From Pelomyxa schiedti (taxonomy: Eukaryota; Evosea; Pelobiontida; Pelomyxidae), in contig JAHLWZ010000977.1 of assembly GCA_020536535.1 (NCBI GenBank), positions 1 to 34,461 of the forward strand: a stretch of DNA of 34,461 nucleotides, given 5' to 3'. Below the pieces are notes generated by a model. It had not been told where the DNA came from, did not search any database, and worked only from the letters and a program-made list of their open reading frames with translations. The translations under genes were made by a program, and so were the position numbers. This document shows positions 12,765 to 24,900 of the stretch, one piece after another (the stretch's first letter is position 1; each line of letters begins with the position of its first letter).

Positions 12765-12965
12765 TTATCTGTCTCCTTCGTCCGAGTTGCTGTCACTGCT
12801 GGCCTCGTTGTCGTCGCCGCTGGGCTCGTCCTCCTCCTGTTCATCTTCCTCCTCTTCTTCCTCCTCGTCGTCCACAAACTCGTCACTGCCGCCTGTGAAC
12901 CGGTTGAACCGGCGCCCTGGCTCCATGAACTGGTCCCCTCTGTGTGTAGTGTCCGCGTTCATGCT
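12765..12965 (-). other. Acidic C-terminal tail after the HECT C-lobe
   Basis: After the last HECT helix (ERLLLAIHSDSDSMNADTTH) the protein continues with GRRFNRFTGGSDEFVDDEEE, further Glu/Asp runs, Ser/Asp repeats and a stop at 12765. Acidic tails after HECT occur in some HERC proteins. HECT activity usually depends on the exact C-terminal end, so an extension of about 65 aa is worth noting. Confidence 0.8.
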
Positions 12966-15900
12966 GTCAGAGTCTGAGTGTATTGCCAGGAGGAGTCTCT
13001 CCCTGTAGTGGGTTGGTGTGTTAGTGTTGGTTTTTGCGGGGGAGGGGAGGGTTACCGTAGGATTTCTTTGGAAGAGTACGCGGGTATGGTGAAGGCAAAG
13101 AAGCAGGTGTCCGCTTTAGGGAACATTGCATCTTGTTTCGCTTGGGCCTGGGCTTGTGCAGCTTCTTGGCGTGCTTGTGTACTGTCACTGCTATCGGAGG
13201 TTTGTGGTGATGAAGGCGGGGAGGCAGAGGCCGCGGCCAAGGCAGAAGTGGGAGCCGATGTTGTTGGGAAGGGCGTGGTAGACATAGGCTTCACCATCAA
13301 GCGGGTTTGGGTTCGAACAAAGTCAGCGTCATCCGAAGGAAGTCTTTCCTGGGCCCAAGTGAAGCGCAGGAACAAACGCAGGTCAGTTTGGGGGAGTTCC
13401 TCCAAAACCTCCCAGAACCATCTGATAACATCAGATTCACTGCTTATTAATGAGTTGTATTCTGTGTGTCTCTGTAATAAAAGGTTAAGTGGTTCCTGAA
13501 AGAAGATTGAAGCATGCCTTGAGAAGTGCAACATCGATAGCAGGTTGACCACACACTCTCCACTCAAGTTCCGCTGGAGTTAATATGCGGAGCAGTCGAT
13601 CCGGCAGAATATCCAACAAACCCTGAACAGTTATAAGATTGTAAATTCGTTTTGGGCTCATGTTGGACCTGGCGCATGGCTTGTGACTGCTGGGCGAATT
13701 CTTTTAATCTCACTTGCTCTACAAGTTGCAAATACTGCTTACGGTTTTCTGGGGTCAGGGCTATCATAGCACCCTGTGGCACGAGTTCTACTTGCGTCTT
13801 ATCAGACAAGACTGTAGTAAACAAATCATTTAGATCGGCGCATTCCTGGAGTTAGATTTAGAAGCGGTCGGTGGGTTACTAAATTACTTCATCACTGCAC
13901 TGCTTTACGTATTTAAGACCCTTTTCCAGGGACTCGTCTATTTCCCCAAAATCTTCTAAGGTAGCAGGGACATCGAGCTAAATGTGGGATTTAGATTTTC
14001 TTTGCAGCAGTTCGTTACTCACCAAAGATTTCCAAACGAATGCTGGCAAGTACAAAGAGAAGTAAATTCCTGTTCGCACAGCGATGCCCATCATCCTCCC
14101 CACTAGTCTGTACATCTCGAGATGCTCGGAGCTTGTGAAAGAAGGTCTTGGAATAAACTTCATATGTGTTGTTGGGCATGTTATGAACAGTGACGTTGAG
14201 TACTGCGTCTGGAGTTCTTGGGCCACTTCAGTGAAAAACTGTCTGTATGGGCCACCTAGATGTTGGTTATAACTATTCCGCAATTCAAGGTTGCTTTACC
14301 TTCACCCTCCACATTTTCACCTCTGAAGGTGAGTTTTATGGCTGTGTGGTGTTCTCCAGCAGGTTTTCGACACCTCAACAGGGCGGGGTGCGTATTTCGC
14401 AATTTGTTGAAAGCTGCCCTGAACATAGTGTAGCGAAGGGAAGGCTCCTCTCCTTCGGATGCCGCTGTTGTAGATTACTCCTGGAAAATTGTATGTACAA
14501 TGCAAACCTTTCGTTTTACTAGCAGCCAGTTTGAGCCTGTTGATTGCTAAAGCAGGTTGTGGGCATGTGCTTCCAGTTTTTTCCAGTACATCAAAGAAGA
14601 ATATGGTCTTGCTCTTAGGGAAGATGAGATTCCCACAAGAAAAGACTGCCGATGATAAATCACAGAAGGATTCAATTTGCTCTAATTTGCTCGATGTTGT
14701 TGAAGCTGCAGCAGAGGTTGGGGAGGCTAATGTAGAGGTGGTGAGCTTTGGTACGGAAGATGATGGCTGAAGCAGAGGGAAAACAGCAGTAACATAAGAG
14801 TTGAAGAGTTTCAACAGGGTGAAGCGGAATCGAGTGACGGGGATCGGTGCTTGAACTTTATGAAGGTCACCAACTGGAAAGAAACTTGTAAGAGGGAGTA
14901 AAAAGTAGTCTTATGAGATACATGAGGGTAAGAGCATGTCTGCCGGGAGTGATGTAGGAGAGGGAACTTCTTTTTCTTGGTATGTGCTTTCCACAATTTC
15001 AATCAAAAGACGATCTGTGGATCGCTCCCATTTACTCTGCGTTTTACCTCAGTGCGATGTTAAAAGTGAATTCCGCACCATGGCAGCTACGGCATCATCG
15101 ACAGACATAAAGTGGTCAGGGTACAGATGGAAGTCGAATCCAAGCTTGAAGAGTTCATCCATAGTTTCAACTGGGGCAACCATAGCACTGTTGATATAAA
15201 GTTGCTTGAATGAATTCAAGGGTATGCCAAAAGTCTCTGCACGGTATTTAAGAGGACAGAGAAAGAAGGAGTCTGTTACCAGGATTTTCTGCCAGCTGTT
15301 TCAAATCTTTGTCTTTGCGAATCACAGCCAATTCATCGTCGGTAAAATGTTTTCCTGCACCCGCAAGTTGCAATGCATCAAGTTCCTGAAGTGTGATCAT
15401 ACCCTGGCGGATTGTTAGGTTGTACTATACAAAACCGAGAAGGTTAAGTACCGGGAACTGCTTGCCGAATATGGAAAAGAGTGTTTCTAAAGCAGATGAT
15501 GCGGGTGAAGTGAGTTCTTTACTTCTGGTAATTAACTTCGACATGCAATACTACAAAGTGTGAGTAGAAGTAAACAGAAAGTAGAGCATACAGCGGAGAC
15601 TCTTGGATCGTTTGACTGCTCCAGATCTGGCCGGAACCTGGTCACCTTCAAGGTGCTGGAGTTATGAGGTTCCTTGGGCAAATATTAGATAGAGGGGAGG
15701 AGTATTGTATTACTCACGGGTAACTTGGTCTTGTTTATCTTCCTTACAACATCTTTAACCTTCTCAGAACATAGTACTTCAACGAAGGCGTAACTGTCAT
15801 TAGGGTTAAAACTAAAAAGGGGGCATTACAGGAAAACTTTTACCCCATGGTCTTGTGTGTGTCTGCATCTACCGGTAACCAGATACACTCGCGCCAGTCG

Positions 15901-18900
15901 GGCCCTCCCCATAGCTTGCAGTGTACTCGGAATATTTTGAAAAGTAGACCACCAATATCCCCTCGAGTTTTGTTAGTATGAAAGAAGTGAAAGAAGGGGA
16001 GCTACCAGCCGATTCCTCAGGAACTGTAGGTAAGCCTTCCACACAAACAATCCGCTCTTTTATAGTTTCCTGTACCATTATTACGGTTGGTTTCTTGACC
16101 AGTAACTCGTTACCTTTGTTGAGGCTTCATAACACTTCTTCCAAATCGGTAACATCTGTGGCGAGTCATGTGGTACCTTTCCGGAAAGATACTGCGCGAA
16201 GAAGTACAGTTCAGTGACTTCAGTGAACCAGGACGAGTTTGCAACTAAAGGGGATGAATGGAGGAGTATAAATCTTGTAGTATTACCCGACGAAAACGGT
16301 GCTTTTTGAGGCTTCAACCCTATCTTAATCCCAGCTGCGTGAAGGTTATGGAGTAAAAAAAAAAAAAAGGAGGAGCTTACTCATAGATTCTTTCAACGAA
16401 CTTGAAGATGGAGGGGGTGGAGGAGGTGGAGGAATGGAACTCTCTGCTGATGTAGGGGATGGTGTAGTTGTCTGTTCCTTTGGAAGAGATTCACTGACCT
16501 CAGTTTTCTTATCATCTTGTGGTACTACTGCTTCAGTTGGAGTCGAAACAACGGGAACAGTTGAAGGCGTCGTTGTATTAGACACCTGCGAAGCGTCCAC
16601 TTCCATAAGCTTTGGAACTTCCGGGATTTCCGCCTCCTTAGGAGAAGTTGTGTTGGCTGGTGAAGAGCCTGGTGTTGCAGCTGCAGATTCCTCCTGCGAG
16701 CTTGATGAGGAACTTGACTCCCCTACCGCCGGGGACTCCATGGTTTCTGGGCTGCTTGGTATATCTTGGGCATCCGGCGCCTTTTCGGGATCCTTTGTCT
16801 CCTTTGGTTCTTGGCTGTCATCCTTTGATTTTGGCTCCTCCACCTATTACACAAACTGGTAAAAACGAAGCCAAAATTTTCAAGGAACACACAGATTGAA
16901 GAGAGAGCGCAATTGCAAGAGCAAAATCATCATCCACGGGCTGCTCTGATCTGAATATTGGTCAAAATGAATAAAGTAAGACACGTGTACCAACCCTTCA
17001 TCAGCACCGTCCGGTTCTAGTTTCTCCACACTGTCTCGTAAGGTCTTGGTCAGGGCAACGGCAAGAGCAGTGTCATCTTGGTCCGGGGAGACCTTGACGC
17101 CAAACAAATTACTTGGCAATATGGGATCAGAGGTTTTTGGTGTGGAGGCAGCCAAAGCTGCTGAAGCAAGAGCTGCAGTGGTTGCCTCTGCAATTGACAT
17201 CTGCATTACAGTTGGTGATATGACTGATGACTGGGAGTCTGTCTTCTCTGTGGGTGTGGCAGGGGTTGGTGTGACGGGTGGAGGGGGAGTCAGAGAAGCT
17301 CTCACTTCCTCCGGTAACATGGACCACACTTGTTTGGAAATTAAAGCTAATTCTATAAGCGACTGGAAGTAGGTTGTGTGCAACCCAGGCCTTGTAACTC
17401 GGCGATCAGAGCCATACAGAGAGACCATTTCCTCACCTAGCCGATCCAGATGTTGAATTGGGAGAACATAATCTGGTGAAGTGTTGTAGATTAGTGCCTC
17501 TGGATTTTGCTGGGAAGAGTGGAACCTCTTGCGTTTGCAATCCGTAAAATCTTCTTGATCAAATTGAAGAAGATTTCCTTTGCTGGGAATGGCACTGAGG
17601 AAACATATACGTACTTCAGAGCCGCTGTGAATAATTCTTCACACACTTCGTGTATGTCAGTGAATTTTGCTGCATCATCGAGCAGAAGATCTGCAAGCCA
17701 TAGTGCCAATCCCACTTGGAATGTACTGGGGATACATGCCACTTTGTACCTTTATGAAGAGGGAAATGAGTAAATACTTGTAAGTGAGTGTTGTACTTCA
17801 GGTTTTCTGGGTTGTGATCTGTTTCCATTTTAATGAAAAGTGTGTTCGCGCGGAAGCGCAGAGGGAACAGCAAGTCTTTCTCCGTGTACCTGTGCAGCAG
17901 TTTGGTGCATATTTCATCCTTGAAAAAAATAAGAGTTGTGCTACTGGGAGTATTGGACATTACGCTGTAGATGGATAATTTAGCTTTATTTCCTGAAGAT
18001 AAAGTGCAGGTGCGGTCAAACACAACTGTGATTTCATTTGCATCGGGAAAGGACACTTGTTCAGCATTTAGGGCACCACCTGTGGGTGGAGATATCTGCT
18101 TTCAGTTAGACGAAGGCCAGTGTGAGCAAATCTCAATACCACCACTTTTGTCGCGGTCATGGTTGTTTCACGGTTTATTGTACTAACACATGCACCTAAA
18201 AGCAGCTTGGAAAAGGAGGTGTCGCTCTCCAAAATTGTCATGAGTTTCCCCTTGTGTAAATTAAACATTAAAACTAAGTTGGTTGGAAAACTATACCTTG
18301 AACAGAGAAAGAGGAGACGAACTTGGTGTCACCGAAGCTTGCACAGGTTCTGTGAGAGACTGCTGGGAATCAAGGAGCTCAAATGACACAAGCTTTAGCA
18401 AGGAAGGAAGTTCTAATGGAGGCAGGCACAGCTGTATGCGTGGATGGGCAACGAGTTGTAAAATCGCATTGCGTGAGTAGTGTGAGATTAAATTGCCATG
18501 CTCACTGATCACTGCAGTCCTATGTCAGTTCATATTATTAAATTTGGTGTACATTGCTGAATTGTCTGGCTCCTCGAAGAAAATTCATCATTCAGTGCCA
18601 CAGGTTCAAGGTGGGTAAGAGGATACCACCATTCAGTGGTCATTGCAGTTTCACTGTTGTGGAATTGAAGAAGAACAAGCTTCTCACGGGGTTCTAGGAA
18701 TTTAACAACACCTTGTTGCCCCAGTGTCTTTTGAAATAGAGTTAGTAATTCTTCAATATGTCTTACAGTGCTCACAGAAGACATTTCTTCCATCCACATG
18801 GGATGCGTGGGTAAACTGTCCACTAATGCTGTGGAAACAAGCACGGTTGCACCAGTTCGAGCCTGGAAGTGAAATGTTAGTTTTTTGTTTCAATGTAGTT

Positions 18901-21900
18901 CCATTGTACCTGGCTCAGCTTTATAGACTTTGTTGCAGCACCACTGGAGAAGCGCTTCTGAATTAATGGTACATAACTAAGATTCTCTGAAGTGAGTCGC
19001 AAAATAAGTCCCTTTGGCCACTGAGATAGGAAAAAACGAAACATTTTTGACATACAAGAACTTCGGCTTCCTTGCCAGCAGTCAACTTGTTCCTCAATAA
19101 CATCATATTCTCCTCCAGTTCGAAAGCAGGTCGGTTACTAGTTACGTAAGGCCCAACGTTACACATAAGATAACGCACTCGTGTTCCAGGAACATTCTGA
19201 TCTCAGGTAGACCTTCATCTTCCCACCAAGGATCGATCTTATTGATAATGGCGAACGCGGCAGACCTTACAATGTAAGTTTCAAAGAAACTGGGGAACTT
19301 GAGATAGGTACTCGTCATTAAAAGAGTACAAGTCGGCCAGTTGATATTTCCCACTCTCGGAAGGAGAAAACGAATCAAGACATTGCTGAAGCGTGATCTC
19401 AGGGGGAACTGAAGTGCTAGAGGTCTGTGGCTTATTCTGACTTTCTGAGGGTGGCTTGGTTTTTTCACCCGTTGTGTCGAATTCCTTGGCTTTCTAATGA
19501 GGAAGTTAGTGTTATGGGGGAGCAAATGGAAGGACCTCGTCATCATTTTTCTTCATCTCAGCCATGCACGCAGCCAAATCGTCATCAGAAACATTTCCTA
19601 TATGTTCAAGCATCTTCGGTTGTGAGAAAACGTTTTGCTAAAACAATTCGTACCCAGTTTCCAACCAAATCCAACATTGAGCCATTTTTTGGTTTTTCTG
19701 ACATAAAAGTGAGGGAATGGCTTTTTTCTCTATATATTTACCACTGAAGTTGAATCCAGAATTTATCAGAGCGAAGAGACATTGCTCCTTAGTAAACCTG
19801 TCTTTGTGAGTCCCATCAAGGAGAGGAGGGATGTACCCCATTCTCATTAGTTGTTGGCAGGCATCAGTCTGTGCCTTCTTTTCAGCCAGCCAGGCGGTTT
19901 TTTTCCTCTCAGCCTCCTCCCGGAGTTCTTTTTCAAGTCGGGCAATATCTTCTGCTTCTTTCTTTGCCTGTGCAACAGAATCTAAGACAACAGCACTGCC
20001 ACTTCCACTAACTTGATATCTACGGCGATTAGAGATTATGTTGGAAGGGCCGAACGTCCTACTTGAAGGGGCGACTTCCGAAGTTAACATTTGCGCGGAT
20101 TCCCCTACCAATCCCAATGGCAGGAACAAGTTTTGGCATTGAAGGTACATGCCTATGTTAATTAGAAGCAGGGTGGGTTGCGTAAAAACCAACTTGAAGG
20201 CTGGACCAAGAAGTTTTCCATCCTTTGTATAGGAAATGCACTTCTCCTTACTGGACCAGTGGCACCCAATCGTGCATTTAGAGGAAACGGGAACGCCGTA
20301 GTTTGATCTCTGTCGTTGACCATTAGAAAACCTGGGTGAAGTTACACATTGCCCTTGGTTCATGAAATAATACCAAGTTTTCTTGGCATCCCCTTGGAAT
20401 CGGTAACTGTTATTTCCCCACCCAGATGCACCTTCCGGACATAACCCAATGCTACAAACTGCATTATAAAAAAACAAAAAGAAGCACAACACATACTTCA
20501 AAATTGATGAAGTGTCGGCCACATCTAGAGTGACCTCGTAGTAGTAGTCACAGTCCATCGGTATTGGCACTGGGGACATCACCAGTGCTTCTGGATCACC
20601 AACACGGCCTGTTTTTCTACACAGATTATAAGGTCGGTGTTACTTGCATTGACATACACTCCAGAGTATTCAAACGAACAGAAGTCTTCACTCCTAAAAG
20701 TTACTCCCAGCAGCTTTCCACCATAACAGGACATTGGGAGGAGCTCATTCTTCTGGGGACAAATTGCATAAGGAAGAAGGGCTGACATCCCTTGCTCTTG
20801 ATAATCAACATGAAGTGGAGGTGAAAGCTCCCACATCCTTTCACTGAGGCACATGAGGGAATTTTCCAGCTCAGCAAGTTTTCTTCCTTCACATGGAAAA
20901 GTTCAGAAGAAGCCTCAACCGCAAAGCACTCTTACCTGGTGTTCCCTTCAGAGTACATTCCACAAGATGAGCAATATAAGAGGAATGCAGTTCACTTTCA
21001 AAGAGCATGTCTTGAACAGTCATATCCCTCAAAGCATTAGCAACTGCCCTTGTTGCATAAAGTTGTATTGTATGGACTGTGGCCAAGTCGATAACCTGAT
21101 TTGGATAGTGTTAGAGTACTTCCAGAGAGTTAAGGAAACACACAGCATTCTTATGAATATTCACAACCAAAAGCATAAGATGGTTGAGAATCTTTGGTGT
21201 CATGTGTAGCATGTCAGGCACAAAAGGGGTCTCTGGTGCCGGTTTAAGGTGGATTACATCCACTTCCTGGGAAATCTTGGAGGCATCTCCTTCAACAAGA
21301 ACTTGTGCTTTGGAACTACCAAAAGTGTAGTGTGTGACGACTCCTTAAAATGCTGTCAGGTTACGAAGGTTGAAAGGTTACCAACCTGTCTTGTTGTGCA
21401 GAGTTGCTGTTGGTTGGGAAATCACCACATGGCCACCCACTCGCAAAGTTTCCGCAAACCCACCACAAACTGCAAGTGCAGCAACCCCACGCTGAATTGA
21501 TTCTGCCTGTGTGTACTTGACATCTATTCCAGTCAGCATCTAACATACAGTAATTATTGGGTACCTGGAGTGATTTCTAACATTCCAGAGGTTATAAGAT
21601 TAGTGCATTCCGTGGACCATATGCCACCACCAATAGAAGATACTTTTTGAAGTGACAGAAGCATTCTTAACAAGCTAACACATTCACTGGCTACAGACAT
21701 CGCTGTTGAGCATCCATATCTTGGCTGTGCAGATTGGTAAAGCCCTTTTTCCTGACGGACATTGTTCCTCTGCAATTTGGCTTTTCTCAAATCAGTTGAG
21801 GTTTTGTCTGTGGCCTCAGTTGGTGCCGGAATGACAAGAACAGTTCCGGCATATCCTTGATCTGATACAAGAGCTTTCGCCATCTTGTCGCAGTCAGCTT

Positions 21901-24900
21901 TGCTGCCTGCTTTCAGAAGTTGTGGTCCCTACATTAATTAGCTCTACGAAAAGATGAAATCAAATAGGATGCCAACATGATCCAGGGATTCAATGAACTG
22001 CTTTGCCCAAATTTCGGCAAGTTGTCGTTTGTAGCTGGAATTTGTAGCTGCTGCAGCAGGTAAAAATGAATCCTGGGTCAGATTAGGTTTCTACCCACAC
22101 TCTTAGAAAAGGGGTTTACCAGAATTCCAGCAGTGTGGCAGACTTCCATCAGCTTTCTGGCATTGGAAGAAGAAGAGGAAGAACCGTACGAAATCAGGTA
22201 GAGGTGCCACTGTTGTGCAGCAGAAGGCTGATTGTCCTCATCCCCAGCAGTGCTCCCAGTCAGTTGAGATCGGTCGGTTTGATTTCCAGTGCTAACATTC
22301 GTAGTGACTGTTGGTGCAGCTGATACGTTTGCCATTTGCGTATCCTCTAGTGCAAAATGGGCCAATGATAAAAGATTGTTGGATAAATACCAGGAGCTGA
22401 AATCGGTAGCATGAGATGTACTCCAAGACATCCCAAAATGCCAGACATGACACTACGCATTTCTACCAAACTGATGTCAACCACTAGCCGTCGTAAGACC
22501 GTTTTAGTAAGTGGTACAAAACTCACAGAAAGGTAAAAACTGCTTGCACATGGAAAGAGCCAAGAGCTTTTGTCGGGGAGTGGAGGTGGCACTTGTAACA
22601 CTAAGTACAAGGCACCGGAAGTTGTCTATCTTACTCAGAGCCCTTTTGAATGGTAAGTTCAAAAAAAATAAAGAAATCTCTACCTTCTGGCAGCTTGAGT
22701 TGTGGCAAATAAGCGGAGAAGTAGCATTAAGTCGTAACATTGGGATTCTCTTTCATTTTCCTGATACAGAGACTGCTTCTGTTAGAAAATTTCAAAATAA
22801 AGTACTATACTTTCAGGGTTGAGCAAATCAAGTTGACAATGCTTGTTTGAAGCTGGAAGCCAACATCGTCTGTAGTTACAGTGGAAGTAGAATCAATGCA
22901 TGTGGCAGTTAACTTCCATGATGCTGCATTTGCACACAAATAACAGAAGACAATCCAGCATGCTTTTTCGAACTAGGCAGAAGATCAGGGAAAGGGAAAA
23001 ACCTGGGATATTTACAAGGCCTTGAGGTTTCTTAACAGCCAACTCAAGAAGCATATTAAAAACATCCAAGTTTTGGAGGAGGGTTGCGTCTTCCTTCACA
23101 AAGGCGGTACTACACAACCTTAGCATAAGTAACTTGGTGATACTATCTAAAATGTGTTAGGATTATAGTTCTGCTGTACTGCAAGTTTACCAGTTTCATC
23201 TTTCCGAAGACCAGTTGCAACTGTATGAAGAATACTATGGAAAATTGTTCTTGCCTGTGTGACAGCTTCATGCCCAGCAAGCTTAGAGCTGTAAGCAAAC
23301 GTGTTGAGTGGTCAGCAAAAAAAACCTGAATGTTGTCTAAAACATGTCCACCAAAAGCTAGAGGAGGCGAGATAGGACAAAGTATTTGGTGCTTGACACA
23401 GGAGAGACTACCCTGAGGTAAAAGAGAGGCAAGCTGTTGTAGTCCTATTGCTGTTAATATTTTCAACGTCTATGGGAGACTCAGTACCAATTAAGCGTCT
23501 GAACGCCCGCTTTGACTGGAAGCACAGGCAAGTGAATAGCTTTTCAACGTCAACTGAGCTTTTCAGGAAGACTGAAACGGCTTCCATAGGGTCGGTTTGT
23601 CTATGAACTTTGTCTGTATGGGCCTCAGATTGCCATTGTTTCCTTAAGTGATTGGTGGAGAGTAGAGACCACAACGAAGTTGTACCAGTTCTTGTAGGCT
23701 TCTAAGAGTGTTAGCATCCCACCCTCCTGTGACATTGAAGGGTCGTCTTCTTTTGTTTTGTGCTTATCCATATCGGGATCATCTTTAATTTTGTTTGTCC
23801 AGGAAAAATAAAGAATAAATTTTACATGTATTTGATCTCTTCACAGGGGCAGGAGTAGAATGTCTGATAGAATCAACTTCCATCCCATCCTGAGTATGTG
23901 AGGCTAGATTTGCAGACCTTATTTTTACTGAGCACAAATTGTGAGAAGGGGAAAATCCACCTCCTAAGAATATTGGTTGGCTTCACAACACGTTTAGAGG
24001 GCACCAGAGACAAGAGAAACTTGCATCGGCCAACAACAACTTGAGACACAGGTACGTAACTGTGATTGATCATCAACATGACAGAACGAAAAAAAGGGAG
24101 ACAAACGGTTTATGCTGTTCAATATCCTCCTGCAGAGTATTCCATAACCTAGTGATAGTTGCATTCTGGTCGAGACTAGAATACTCCACTCTCTTGATTT
24201 CACACATTTCTTTTAGTGTCTGTGGAACATTGGCGAACCTAAAGAATATTGTTGGTTATTGGGATAACAGAAGAGCATGCCTTTCAAAAAAGTCTTTCTT
24301 TGGCTCCTTATCATCTATTGACTGATTCCACTCTTTTTCCCGTTGTAGTGTGTATGCTACCCAACCAGTTATCTATGCACTGTTAACTGGATTAAGAAAA
24401 TTGGCAGTTCAACCTGTGACATCTTGGTCCCAACATCTGACAGTGACTTGATAAGGCGAGGTGGCAGTATTGCCGCAGGCGACCAGTCCCTGTGCCTAGA
24501 GAGTTCATCTGCAAGAATATCTTTGTGGTGGTGGATGAGTGTTGCTGCCACATGTCGTTCAACTTGTTCAATTTGCCTGTAGAAATGTAAATGGGCTTAG
24601 ATGGTGTAATATTGTATAGTACTTGGCAAGCCTGCTGTAGCGACTTCTACCGGAAGCATGTGCTTGCACCCATTGAAGGCAGGCCCCGCCTGTACCCTCA
24701 CCACTTAATATCTCACTGATGAACGGATTGATTCCAAGGGGATGCTCACTAAACAGAGATGCTGTAGGCACAGAAGGGACTGGGGAAACTTGAACTGCAG
24801 ATGATACTGGGGAAACTGCTGGAGGGGCACACGGCTTATGTGGTGACAAAGGTACAACAAAGCCACCAAGCAGGAGTTTGTCCTACAAAATTTTTTGTTA

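Noticed and set aside
16434-16862. Plus-strand ORF of 142 codons with Ser/Val/Gly-rich protein
   Set aside because: It mirrors the low-complexity linker of the HECT gene on the other strand, which is in frame with recognised domains on both sides.
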